20,870 bases of DNA from Sporisorium sorghi (GCA_023212695.1 JALCCG010000342.1:1-20870); one strand, 5' to 3'. Counted from the first letter of the stretch, positions 1-8,946 are shown. Notes: generated from the sequence alone by a model not told the origin. Numbers and translations: made by a program.

Positions 1-60
1 TTGGAGGGGGAAGAAGAAAAAAAAAGAAAAGAAGTGGGGGTTTTTTTTTTTTTTTTTTTT

Positions 61-112
<52 letters not shown>

Positions 113-427
113 GAAGGTTATCCGCCCGGGTTCCGAAGACAGAAGCCCTCACTCACATCATGCCCTCTTGTACATCGGCGTCGCATTCGTGTGCCAGCTG
201 TGCCTCGCTTGACGCCATGAAACATGCTCAGCGTCGTCGATGAAGGGCGTCATCACCTGCCATGCGTGCGTTGAAACTTGTGATGCGGGCGCACGCAAGG
301 GCAAATTTCGATGTCAACTCGGTCGCTCATTGCACGCAGTCGTCGTCACAGTATCACTTGCTAAACATGTTTTGGGTATTGAAACAAACAGGCAATGACA
401 TTTAGAGAAATCAGCTTTTGGCGCTGC
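1..427. other. Low-complexity, gene-free left end
   Basis: No gene is supported here. The first 40 bases are purine-rich, followed by T20 (41-60), AAA, and T48 (64-111). The rest, to the stop codon of the minus-strand gene at 428, is ordinary mixed sequence and probably holds that gene's 3'UTR. An open frame across 1-243 on the plus strand is mostly a run of Phe read from the T tract and has no protein character. Homopolymers this long often stop assemblies, so the window edge may be a contig edge; this is inference. Confidence 0.7.
41..111. repeat. Poly(T) tract, T20-AAA-T48
   Basis: Two pure T runs of 20 and 48 bases are separated by AAA at 61-63. Read on the minus strand this is a long A tract, but nothing beside it looks like a retroelement body, and no target-site duplication is visible. 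It is best described as a homopolymer microsatellite whose exact length is unreliable in sequencing data. Confidence 0.85.
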
Positions 428-2095
428 TCAGGCATCACGACTGGTAGCAGCGCCAGTGCCAGGCACGACGTTCTGCAAGGCTGGCGCAGCTTGAGCAAGT
501 TTCTCGACGAGGTTGTTGCCGTTGCCACCAGGTTGCTCTTGGGTGTGCTTGGAGAGCACACTGCGGATGGGCTCGGCGCTGCCCTGTCCATTTTTGGGAG
601 GACGCGGTGGACTGGTTGGCCTGCCCACTGTCGAGTCCGACTCTTGCGTCGCCTCGTGCGCGGGAAGCGTGCAAGTCTTTGGTGACTGGCCATGCTTACC
701 GTCATTCGACTGAGATCCAGTGGGAGTTCCAGACGCCGACGTGTCGATGGACGGTCGCACGCTGCCACTGGCTGTTGAATCTGTGACTCCGGCCTGCTCC
801 TTGATTTGGTCGACTCTTGCATTGGCAGGACGAGATGGCTCGTTGTCGCTCGAGGCCATAGACGGACCGGCCTCTTTGGCATCCTCTGAACCAGAGCCAG
901 AACCAATCTGAGAGAGCTCCTTTCGTACCGAGCTTCTGCGCTGAGGAATGTCACGAAAAGTGGCTGTGGAAGCGGATGCACGGGCTCCATTGACGCCAAG
1001 ATTAGACGCAGGGTTTCGCGAGAGGCTGGCCGATGGGCGAAGTGCGGTAGAGTCGTTGGAGGCGACAAAGGTGGATGTTCGGAACGACTGGTTGCGAGAC
1101 GGCGGAGCCGGAGGAGGTGGCAGCGTTTGGGATGCTGAACCAGCAGCAGCAGCAGCAGCAGCAGTGGCGGATGCAGATCCGTTGGCCGACGCCAAAGTGC
1201 TGGGACCTGCTTCTTCGAAGATGGTGCCGTTGGTGGCACTGGCGAGAGGTGCCGGGTTGAGGAGAGCCGCTTTGCGCTTGTGCGAGTCATCGAGATCCTT
1301 CAAGCTCTTGAGACCGGCCGAAGACTGCGACACCTCAGCCGGAGTAGCAAAGGAGAACTGATCGAGCGACTTGGGCAACTGTACAGATGCATCCTCTTCG
1401 ACTGCCTCCGAGTCCTTGAAGGTGGGGATCCACTGACGTCGCTCTTTGAGGAACTTTTGCATGTCGACGGTGGTGGGGGCAGCATCGGTGGTCTTGGGGA
1501 TGGTGCGCGAGGTGAGGTCGATCTGTTCCCACTGGACGCCCTTGCCGGCGAAGAGGTCTGAAGGGCGGGGGCCAGCAGGTGGAGTGCTAGACGGAGCAAG
1601 ACCTCCCGTCACATCGCGACCCACAGCTTCCGCAAACGGGGTGGTGGCGCCAGCAGCAGCTGCAGCCGGGGTGCCCAGAGTGGGAGCAGCGACGGACGAG
1701 GGCGTGATGGCGGGTGGAGAGGTGGGTGTGGCAGCAGACCTGTTGAGGCTGGTTCGACTGGCGCGCTTGTTGGAGGCATTGTTGAAGTAGTCCGAAGAGG
1801 GCGAATTGTTGTTGGTGTTGTTACCAGGCGAGCTGATATCGACGCTCTGAGAGCCCTTTCTGCGGGTGCTGCCAAAGAACTTTTTCATGCTGGACGAGTT
1901 GCGAGAGAGGATGGAAGATGAGTCGGAGGTGTGCGAAGGGCCACGACGGTCTTTGGCAAGTTGACCGAATTCAGGAGTATCGCCGACCACGTCGGAAGCC
2001 TCGAGGTTATGATGGTCGCGAGAGGAAGTGCGTTTGGTCAAGCTCGAAGTGTCGGAAGAGTAGGATTTGCGAGACTTGAGACCGAATATGGCCAT
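428..2095 (-). CDS. Ser/Pro/Ala-rich disordered protein of unknown function
   Basis: I do not recognise this 555-residue protein. The start is placed at 2095, giving MAIFGLKSRKSY. An upstream in-frame ATG at 2158 would add 21 residues of unremarkable sequence and is less likely. Residues 1-180 are Ser/Asn/Arg-rich with many possible phosphorylation sites. Residues 185-285 are the least repetitive part, with aromatic and charged residues (VQWEQIDL, FLKERRQWIPTFKD), and are the best candidate for a conserved motif. An alanine run near 311-318 is coded by a CAG/CTG repeat. Proline-rich stretches near 325-333 and 492-501 (PTSPPRPPK) resemble SH3-domain ligands. There is no transmembrane segment or signal peptide. 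This fits a cytosolic scaffold or regulatory protein, but that is inference. It is divergent from the CCT3 gene across about 1.06 kb. Coding status rests on one long open frame with biased amino-acid use throughout. Confidence 0.8.
   Translation of the reverse strand: MAIFGLKSRKSYSSDTSSLTKRTSSRDHHNLEASDVVGDTPEFGQLAKDRRGPSHTSDSSSILSRNSSSMKKFFGSTRRKGSQSVDISSPGNNTNNNSPSSDYFNNASNKRASRTSLNRSAATPTSPPAITPSSVAAPTLGTPAAAAAGATTPFAEAVGRDVTGGLAPSSTPPAGPRPSDLFAGKGVQWEQIDLTSRTIPKTTDAAPTTVDMQKFLKERRQWIPTFKDSEAVEEDASVQLPKSLDQFSFATPAEVSQSSAGLKSLKDLDDSHKRKAALLNPAPLASATNGTIFEEAGPSTLASANGSASATAAAAAAAGSASQTLPPPPAPPSRNQSFRTSTFVASNDSTALRPSASLSRNPASNLGVNGARASASTATFRDIPQRRSSVRKELSQIGSGSGSEDAKEAGPSMASSDNEPSRPANARVDQIKEQAGVTDSTASGSVRPSIDTSASGTPTGSQSNDGKHGQSPKTCTLPAHEATQESDSTVGRPTSPPRPPKNGQGSAEPIRSVLSKHTQEQPGGNGNNLVEKLAQAAPALQNVVPGTGAATSRDA
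1141..1164. repeat. (CAG)8 trinucleotide repeat inside a coding region
   Basis: Eight perfect CAG units on the plus strand are read as alanine codons (GCT) by the minus-strand gene at 428-2095. The repeat stays in frame and is likely to vary in length between strains. Confidence 0.9.
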
Positions 2096-2138
2096 CGTCT
2101 TGGTTGGCGGTTGGAGTATAGAGAAAGGATTGGGGGTC

Positions 2139-2170
2139 AAGCAAGCAAGCGAAAGCAAGCGAAAGCAAGC
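2139..2170. repeat. AAGC / GAAAGC direct repeats in 5' leader
   Basis: Short direct repeats (aagcaagcaagc, then gaaagcaagc twice) lie 45-75 bp upstream of the start of the minus-strand gene. In its transcript they would read as GCTT/GCTTTC repeats within the 5' leader. Confidence 0.8.
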
Positions 2171-2436
2171 TGGCGGCGCACCAGGGAATGGAGCTGGATT
2201 TTGTAGCTGACGAGATGGTAGGAAGCCACAACGACCACGTTAGCCTGAAGAGTGAGAGAGACGCTGCGTGGTCTGTGTTGGTGTCTGAGGGTGGTCGGTG
2301 CTTTAAATGTCGAAGGCAGATGGGGCTGAAAATGACTGGCTATGGATTCGTAGATGGCGTGGATGGTGTGCTGATTGCAGATGGTGATGGACGTGACGTG
2401 GTGAAAGGTGAAGGCGCGGTGGAGTGGGTTTAGGAC

Positions 2437-2460
2437 AGAGAGAGAGAGAGAGAGAGAGAG
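2437..2460. repeat. (AG)12 dinucleotide repeat
   Basis: Twelve perfect AG units in the divergent promoter form a pure purine strand with mirror symmetry. Such tracts can adopt triplex (H-DNA) structure; whether this one does is not known. Confidence 0.9.
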
Positions 2461-2480
2461 CTGCGAGTGCTGCGTTGGTG

Positions 2481-2481
<1 letters not shown>

Positions 2482-2520
<39 letters not shown>

Positions 2521-2540
2521 ACTGACACTGACACTGACAC
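2482..2540. repeat. (TGCG)n array followed by (ACTGAC)3
   Basis: Positions 2482-2520 are an uninterrupted TGCG tandem repeat of nearly ten units, a strictly alternating purine-pyrimidine tract. It runs directly into three ACTGAC units (2521-2540). Alternating GC/GT tracts are classical Z-DNA formers. No coding potential is seen. Confidence 0.9.
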
Positions 2541-2615
2541 GGGTCATAATCTTCCTTCGGCCACAGACACAATTGCGCACGCACAGGCTCCTTGCCGTCT
2601 GTCCCCCCACTCGCC

Positions 2616-2632
2616 AAAAAAAAAAAAAAAAA
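2616..2632. repeat. Poly(A) tract, A17
   Basis: A run of 17 A bases lies between CCCCCCACTCGCC and GCTTTC, within the region shared by the two divergent promoters. Poly(dA:dT) tracts in fungal promoters commonly exclude nucleosomes; that role here is inferred. Confidence 0.85.
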
Positions 2633-2820
2633 GCTTTCTTTTGAATTTCAACAACGTTTCGGCTAAGTTACAGAACGTCGACTGATCTCTTTAAGGTGTA
2701 GGTCCAACGCTCGTCTGTCTACTGTATCTCACTTACCGAGCAGAAACTTCCATCAGACTTGCAAAGATGGCAGCTCGACTGGATTAAGAGGTTGAGCCAA
2801 GTCAAAGTTGCGAGCTGTGC

Positions 2821-3035
2821 GTGAGTCTATGCGCGAGTGCGTTGGTCCGTGCGCCTTTGTGGCTCAAGCTTAGAGGCAGCACCGCCACACTTTAACACGA
2901 AAAAAAAAATCAAATCGATCGATCTCGCTCTAAATGACCCGATCTTGTCTGCGCTGTCTAGAGAAGCCGGCTGGAAGAAGTGCAAAAAAGCAACAAACGC
3001 GCGCGGATTTTAACTTGGTTATTGCTTCTTTGCAG
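2821..3035 (+). other. Putative 5'UTR intron of CCT3
   Basis: A donor GTGAGT at 2821-2826 can pair with a branch-point-like TTTTAAC near 3008-3014 and the acceptor TTCTTTGCAG ending at 3035. The branch-to-acceptor distance is about 22 bases, which suits fungal introns. Removing this 215-base segment would take out the ATGs at 2934 and 2980. The in-frame ATG at 3041 would remain in the leader. This rests only on consensus signals, so transcript data are needed. Confidence 0.45.
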
Positions 3036-3157
3036 TTCTGTTGCAGCGAAGCCACAACCAAGCAACCAGCAAGCGTGCGCAAAAAGTGTCACTTTCATCG
3101 TCGTCGGTGCTTTCACTCCACTCCACCATCACTCCTACAGCACAATCATCGCCCATC

Positions 3158-4858
3158 ATGTCGGCGGCACAGCAACCCGTGTTCGTCATGAACACCGGTC
3201 CAGAGCGACAGACCGGTCGCAAGGCGCAGATCTCCAACATCACAGCCGCCAAGACCGTCGCCGATGTCATCCGCACCTGTCTCGGTCCCAAGGCCATGCT
3301 CAAGATGATCCTCGATCCCATGGGTGGTATCCTGCTCACCAACGACGGCAACGCTATTCTTCGCGAAGTCGAAGTCGCCCACCCCGCCGCGAAATCCATG
3401 ATCGAGCTCAGTCGCACTCAGGATGAAGAGGTCGGTGACGGCACCACCTCCGTCATCATCCTTGCCGGCGAGATCCTCGCGCAATCGCTGCCCCAGCTCG
3501 AGCGCGGCATTCACCCCGTCGTCATCATCTCGGCGTTCAAAAAGGCCCTCGCGCGCGCACTCGAGATTGTCGAGGAGATCTCCGTCCCCGTCGACGTCAC
3601 CAACGACAAGGACATGCTCGCACTCATCAAGACCTCCATCGGCACCAAGTTTGTCTCGAGATGGTCCGAACAGATGTGCCAGCTTGCACTCAAGGCGGTA
3701 CGCACCGTCGCCATGGTCGACTCTTCTGCAGGCTCATCCGCGGGTAGCGATCCCAGCAAGACGGTCGACATCAAGCGCTACGCACGTGTCGAAAAGGTGC
3801 CCGGTGGAACCATCGAGGACTGCCGCGTGCTCGACGGTGTCATGCTCAACAAGGACGTTACGCATCCCAAGATGCGAAGGCGCATCGAGAACCCACGCAT
3901 CATGCTGCTCGACTGCCCGCTCGAGTACAAAAAGGGCGAGTCGCAGACCAACATTGAAATCACACGCGAAGAGGACTGGAACAAGATCCTCGAGATCGAG
4001 GAGCAGCAGATCCAGTCCATGTGCGAAAAGATCATCGAGTTCAAGCCCGACCTCGTCTTTACCGAAAAGGGCGTCTCGGATCTTGCGCAGCACTATCTGC
4101 TCAAAGCCAACATCACCTGCATTCGACGCGTGCGCAAGACGGACAACAACCGCATCGCGCGCGCCACGGGTGCGACCATCGTCAACCGCGTCGACGACCT
4201 GCGCGATGCCGACGTCGGCACCCGCTGCGGCCTCTTCCACATCGAGAAGCTCGGCGACGAGTACTTCACCTTCTTGGAAGAGTGCAAGGAGCCCAAGGCG
4301 TGTACCATCCTCCTGCGCGGTCCGTCCAAGGATATCCTGAATGAGATCGACCGCAACCTTGCCGATGCCATGGCCGTCGCGCGCAATGTCGTCTTTAACC
4401 CGCTCCTTGCCCCCGGCGGAGGCGCGACCGAGATGGCCATCGCCTACGGCCTCTCCGAGTTCGCCAAGGAGCTCGAGGGCGTCGAAGTCGGGCCCATCCG
4501 CGCCGTCTCGGACGCCATGGAGGTCATCCCGCGCACCCTCATCCAGAACTGCGGCGGCAACGCCATGAAGGCCCTCACCAGCCTGCGCGCAAAGCACGCC
4601 AACGGCCAGCACTCGTACGGCGTCGACGGCGAAAACGCCAACGTCGTCGAAATGAACGAGTACGGCCTCTACGAGTCGGCCGCCGTCAAGATCCAGACCT
4701 TGAAGACCGCGATCGAGTCGGCGTCCCTGTTGCTGCGCGTTGACGATGTCGTGTCGGCCAAGAGGGGAAGGCAGGCGGGCGGTGGCGCGGCTCCTGGAGT
4801 GCAGGCGCCCGACGCGGGTATGGGCGAGGATGCGGGTCCGGACATGCCTCAGATGTAG
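3158..4858 (+). CDS. CCT3: T-complex protein 1 subunit gamma (CCT3 chaperonin)
   Basis: Gamma subunit of the hetero-oligomeric cytosolic chaperonin CCT/TRiC, which folds actin, tubulin and other proteins using ATP. The product is 566 residues. Group II chaperonin signatures are clear: the LGPKAMLKM / DPMGG / LTNDGNAIL block near residues 46-70, QDEEVGDGTTS with the nucleotide-binding GDGTT at 93-97, and GGGATE at 420-425. The gamma-type N-terminus (PVFVMNTGPERQTGRKAQ) supports the subunit assignment. The start at 3158 is chosen because the family N-terminus begins directly after it. The open frame extends upstream to an ATG at 3041, but those residues have no chaperonin character. A tail of about 30 residues rich in Gly, Ala, Pro and Asp follows the DDVVSAKRG motif and makes the protein slightly longer than the usual 535-545. 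The coding part has no intron. The gene converges on the PLD-like gene. Confidence 0.97.
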   Translation: MSAAQQPVFVMNTGPERQTGRKAQISNITAAKTVADVIRTCLGPKAMLKMILDPMGGILLTNDGNAILREVEVAHPAAKSMIELSRTQDEEVGDGTTSVIILAGEILAQSLPQLERGIHPVVIISAFKKALARALEIVEEISVPVDVTNDKDMLALIKTSIGTKFVSRWSEQMCQLALKAVRTVAMVDSSAGSSAGSDPSKTVDIKRYARVEKVPGGTIEDCRVLDGVMLNKDVTHPKMRRRIENPRIMLLDCPLEYKKGESQTNIEITREEDWNKILEIEEQQIQSMCEKIIEFKPDLVFTEKGVSDLAQHYLLKANITCIRRVRKTDNNRIARATGATIVNRVDDLRDADVGTRCGLFHIEKLGDEYFTFLEECKEPKACTILLRGPSKDILNEIDRNLADAMAVARNVVFNPLLAPGGGATEMAIAYGLSEFAKELEGVEVGPIRAVSDAMEVIPRTLIQNCGGNAMKALTSLRAKHANGQHSYGVDGENANVVEMNEYGLYESAAVKIQTLKTAIESASLLLRVDDVVSAKRGRQAGGGAAPGVQAPDAGMGEDAGPDMPQM

Positions 4859-5026
4859 ATGCTTGAGTCCGAACACCTCTTTTCAATGCAAAAAAATGGA
4901 TTGTTGCACGAGCAGGATGCGACAACATCGTCGAAGCAACGATCTTAACGCGTGCTTCGAGAGCATACAACTCATTGAGAGCCTGGCACACATAGCAACG
5001 CCGCCATCAACCCAAGCAGAATGCAG

Positions 5027-5041
5027 AAAAAAAAAAAAAAA
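5027..5041. repeat. Poly(A) tract, A15, between convergent genes
   Basis: Fifteen A bases followed by CAACAACGAC lie in the 234-bp gap between the convergent stop codons of CCT3 (4858) and the PLD-like gene (5093). It probably falls in the 3'UTR or terminator region of one or both transcripts. Confidence 0.8.
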
Positions 5042-5092
5042 CAACAACGACAAAGGAATGTGTGGTATCTTCTAGATATACTGTATCATGCT

Positions 5093-7558
5093 CTACACTG
5101 CCGCCTTGCCACCCGTCCCTGGTGTCGGCGACCCATTTGCGGCCGCGCCATTCTGCTGCGCCGTCGTCGCTGCCGCCTTGGCCTGATCCTTGCCCGTATC
5201 CACCAGCTCCTGCCCATCCCTGCCCCTCCAAATGCCATCCCTCTGATCCACCATGCCATACAGCTTGGTGCTCTGGTTCCGCGTCAGCGCCGCCATCCAC
5301 TCGTCGACAATCTGCTTCGAATCGACCATCACGTTGATCTCCTGCGAATGGAACCACGACTGTGTATCCTGGTTGCCACTGCCGAGCACCGCCACCTGCC
5401 CGTCGAACGCAGCAAACTTGACGTGGCAGTTGCGCTGCTTGCGCACAGCGTTCAGCGGCCGCGTCATATCTTTGCCCGTGTACCAGTACACCTCGAGATA
5501 CTTCTCATCGCCCTTACCCTCCCTGCGCAGCTGCCGATAGAACGCCGTCACCACCTGCTCGTTCGTCCCGCCCTGGAACGGCATCGACTCGGACTTGTCG
5601 TTGAACCCGAGATCCAGCCACAGCTCCACCTTGACGTGCCGCCGCACCGCCGCCAGCACCGCCGCCTTGATCGGCGACGCGTTGAGCGTGGGTGACTGGA
5701 TAAAGATGTGCTTCTTGGCATACCGGAACCCAGCTAGCCACGCGGCGTCCTGCGGGTTGCGGATGTCCGAGTGCCCCGGTGTGCCGTGCGGACGTCGGTT
5801 GACCAAAGCCATCGGCACAGGCTCGTGCGGCTTGTGGAAGACGTACGGCTGGAAGTCTAGCACGTCGTTGAGCGCAGAGATCTTTTCGTCCGAGAGTTGC
5901 TCCGCCTTGATCTCGCCTTGCACTTTCGAGTTGTTGGCAAAGTCGAGCGATTTCGTGATGGCGGTCAATCGCTCGGCGGCGGAAGATTTGGAGATCTGTG
6001 ATAGTGTGCGGCGATGCACGCGTCGGTATCCGACTGAGCCAGGAACTCCGTCGTCGTCCTTGCCAACAGGAGATTGAGGTTCGGTCTCGGTGGCGGTGGC
6101 GGTCTCTTGCTTGCTCTTGAAGATCTCGGTGTTGAGAGCAGCAGCAGCAGCTGTGGCCGAGCTCTCCTCTGATGGCGCGGCCGCTTTGCTGACGGCATCT
6201 TCGCCCGCAACGGTTGCATCCGCATCCCTACTGGTAGCCAGCGCAGCGTCTTCGCTACCGACGCTGCTGAGGGCGGCTTTCGGACTGCCAGAGCCTTCGT
6301 CGATGGCCGTGTGACTGGGGGCATCGTCAAGACTCTCCTCTTCAGCTTCAATGGACCCGCGTGGGTAAGGCTGCTCGACATGGTCTTCCTCTGCCACGGC
6401 CGTGGGCACATTGACACCGGAAGCCAAGGTCGCCTTGGGTCGCGGATTGCGCCTCACCTCCTGCGCGACGTTCTTGGAACTGCTCGGACCGAGACCAAAC
6501 ACCTCGAGCGCGCCCTCGGCCCACGCGGGTGGCTTGGCGCCTTCCTTCTTCATGAGCGCCTCAACAATGTCGGCAAAGTGCTTTCTTTGATGCGGCGGTT
6601 GTGCTGGCTCTTGCTTTTCTGAGGAGAGCGGCTCGGTCTCTGCCTTGTCAGGTTTGTTGAGGTTGCCGCTCTGGAAATGGCTGAAGCGTTCGCCGAGCAC
6701 CTTTTGCGCCCACAGCGCACCGGCATTGCGAGCGGCTCTCTCGCCATCCACGTGCTGCTCGCTCGGGGATTGACGAATGGGTGGAGCGGCGCCTTTGGAG
6801 CCGATGCTGTCGCGACGCATGACCTGGTCGACGACATCGCCGAAATGGAAACCGATGGGACTCTGCATGCTCCTCTCCTTTTCGACCTCGGTGGCGGTGT
6901 CTTCGTCGTGCAGACGCTGCCTGACGTTGAGAGCGAGCTGCTTGAGCTTTTCGACGGTGAGCGAAGGAAGTGTGCTTTCGCTGCCAGTCATGAACGCAGA
7001 AGGAGAGGGTGCTACGGGTGCAGGCGCAGTGAGGCAAGGGAGCGGAGGCTGGAGTCGGTTGCCCCAGCTGATGAGCGCATGGTCGTAGATCGAGTTGACA
7101 ATGTCGCCCTCGAGACGAACGCAGGCTTCGACGTTGGGACGATCCTGGATGTTGTTCGAGTTGATGAGGGCCACCTGGCGATCGACGATGAGGAGCTTTG
7201 CGTGGAAGGTGCCCATCAAGGGTCGGTGATAGTTGAGGATCTCCATGGTCAAGTTAGGGATCTCGCTCTCGGTGGGGAGGCCGTTCGACTTCCACATGCT
7301 CGGCGGGACAGGTTTGCGCAGACGGAAGAGGTCGGCCAAGGTTTGCGGGCCTCGGTCCCACATGAGCTTGACGACGACACGCTCTTCGGCGGTGGGAGGG
7401 CCGAGCTCGATATCTTCGTCGTCGGCGTTGCTCTTGGGCTTGTCCAGATCCTTTTCGGCACGAGCAATGGAGCCAGGCGCACCTTGCTTGTGTAGCAATT
7501 CGCCCTGCTGCTTAGAAGCCTGCTCTTGATGCGGCGTGTCGGATGGATTGACGGCGGC

Positions 7559-7600
<42 letters not shown>

Positions 7601-8287
7601 TGCGGATTGACCTCTGCGTCGAGCCGCAAGGGCTTGCGCTTTGCGTCGCTTTTGGACGCGGTTATTGAGCTCCCGAAGCGCGTCGGCGATGCGGTCAACG
7701 TTCTTGCCGCCCTGCCAGTAGTTTGTGAGGAGAATGACCTCGCGGCGTGCAGCAACGATGCAGTCGTAGTAGTGACCGATGATGTCGGGGCCTGTAGAAA
7801 AGATGGAGAGCGGTGCAATACCAGTGGTGGCGAGAAGGGGAGGCGAGACGACGCCGGACATGGGGTTGCGAGGCAGCGGGAGGAGACAATCGGCGAGGAT
7901 CATGAGGTAGAGGCGAGAAGGTCCACCTTCTGCGGTGGGCTTGTAACCGAAACGTTGTCGGACACGCTCGAGCTCGTCGTCGTCCGGCTCGCGATTGCCA
8001 TGATGAACGGCGCCCTTGTCCCAAACCCAATGCTTGTGTCTACCTTCTTCGAGCTGCTCTTTGATCTTGAAGCGGAGGACGCCACGCTTTGCTGCAGAGG
8101 GAGCCGGGAAGAGATGCTTTGCGGCTTGCGAGGGTGGAAGCGTGGGGTCGGCGGCGACAGCGGATGTGATCGTGGGCTGCGAAGACTGTGGACGCGAGCC
8201 TTGGAAGGGCCCGAGTTGAGAGCCAGCGGAGAGGTGAGCCTTGCGAGCGGCCTCGTCGCGAACGTGCGAAGATCCACAGACGGGCAT
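5093..8287 (-). CDS. Phospholipase D superfamily protein with two HKD motifs
   Basis: A 1064-residue protein of the PLD/phosphodiesterase superfamily, which hydrolyses or transfers phosphodiester bonds, often of phospholipids. Two HxKx4D catalytic motifs are intact. The first is HAKLLIVD (His362, Lys364, Asp369), followed by INSNNIQD. The second is HVKFAAFD (His955, Lys957, Asp962), followed by GSGNQDTQSW. The segment around VILLTNYWQGG before motif 1 is also typical of the fold. PX and PH domains like those of Spo14/PLD1 are not seen, so this is not the canonical PIP2-regulated enzyme. It resembles the simpler, bacterial-like PLD group found in many fungi. A polyalanine run sits near residues 229-245. 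A polar, acidic, probably disordered linker of roughly 330 residues (about 460-790) separates the two catalytic halves. No signal peptide or clear membrane span is visible. The start at 8287 is the first Met in a CAACATG context. The substrate cannot be told from sequence. Confidence 0.88.
7561..7599. repeat. (CAG)13 repeat coding polyalanine
   Basis: Thirteen perfect CAG units, preceded by GCG GCG G on the plus strand, are read as about 16 consecutive alanines in the minus-strand PLD-like protein. The repeat lies between the first PLD-fold segment and HKD motif 1, a position expected to tolerate length changes. Confidence 0.92.
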
Positions 8288-8604
8288 GTTGGCTAGTTGA
8301 CGAGTGTCGAGACCAGTGCCCGCGACGGCAAGCAGGTCAAGTCAAGAGAAGAGAATTGTGGTATAGGTGTGGCGGGTGCTAAAGTAGCGATGAGTGTAGG
8401 ATGTCGACAAAAGAAAGGACGAGTGGGATCGATGTTGGGGGTTGAGAGCAGGGACGCCAAAGAGAAGGGGAATGGTCGATTGCAATGAAAGAGAGGACGG
8501 CAAGGAGAGAAGAGCGAGCAAAGCCAGAAGCGTCAGCGGAGTGGGGAACCGCGATTTGATTGTGCGGGCTGCTGCTGCTGCAGCTAAATTTCGGTGGAGG
8601 GTTC

Positions 8605-8632
8605 GAGGCGAGGCGAGGCGAGGCGAGGCGAG
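8605..8632. repeat. (GAGGC)n pentanucleotide repeat
   Basis: Five and a half GAGGC units lie about 320 bp upstream of the start codon of the PLD-like gene. It is a G-rich direct repeat in non-coding DNA. Confidence 0.85.
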
Positions 8633-8922
8633 AGAGTAAGCGAGGCATCGCGCCTCCTCTCTTGACACTTTGCAACTCGTCACGGCATCCAAGCAACACG
8701 CGGATCGTGCGGCAGTGCAACCGACTCGATTCGATTGTTGTCAATCACATCACACACCATAGCTGAGCTACGATTTCTTCAAGACCAAGTCCATTCGGGT
8801 GATCCGTTGCAATAACGAAAAGGCGGTGCGTGGGAGACTTTTTGTCAGGGTCAAGGAGGGTCAAGCCGACGACGACGACGACGTGCTGCATGTGAGTCCA
8901 AAGCTGGGGCGGCAGGTCCGAA

Positions 8923-8946
8923 CTCTCTCTCTCTCTCTCTCTCTCT
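8923..8946. repeat. (CT)12 dinucleotide repeat
   Basis: Twelve CT units lie in the shared upstream region of the PLD-like and reductase genes. It has the same unit type as the AG12 repeat at 2437-2460, but in the opposite orientation on the plus strand. Confidence 0.9.

Larger units (their letters stand above)
2096..3157. promoter_or_regulatory. Divergent intergenic region, SSR-rich
   Basis: This 1.06 kb region separates the start codons of the minus-strand gene (2095) and CCT3 (3158), so it must hold both promoters and 5' leaders. It contains an AAGC/GAAAGC repeat (2139-2170), AG12 (2437-2460), a TGCG array (2482-2520), three ACTGAC units (2521-2540) and A17 (2616-2632). A likely 5'UTR intron of CCT3 lies at 2821-3035. 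On the minus strand a strong donor-like GTAAGTGAG (plus 2728-2736) could start a leader intron of the minus-strand gene. A pyrimidine-rich acceptor near 2244 (CTCACTCTTCAG) is one possible partner. No protein-coding gene is supported. Confidence 0.6.

Noticed and set aside
1..243. Plus-strand frame at the left edge
   Set aside because: Mostly Phe codons from poly(T); no start context, motif or continuation.
361..1290. Second minus-strand frame of 309 codons overlapping the Ser-rich gene
   Set aside because: Shifted frame of the same strand, Arg/Pro/Leu-rich as expected from out-of-frame GC-rich coding DNA, with no coherent domain.
3734..4876. Minus-strand frame of 380 codons opposite CCT3
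   Set aside because: Antisense shadow of a confidently identified chaperonin gene in GC-rich DNA; composition (Leu/Val/Asp/Gly) reflects codon complement only.
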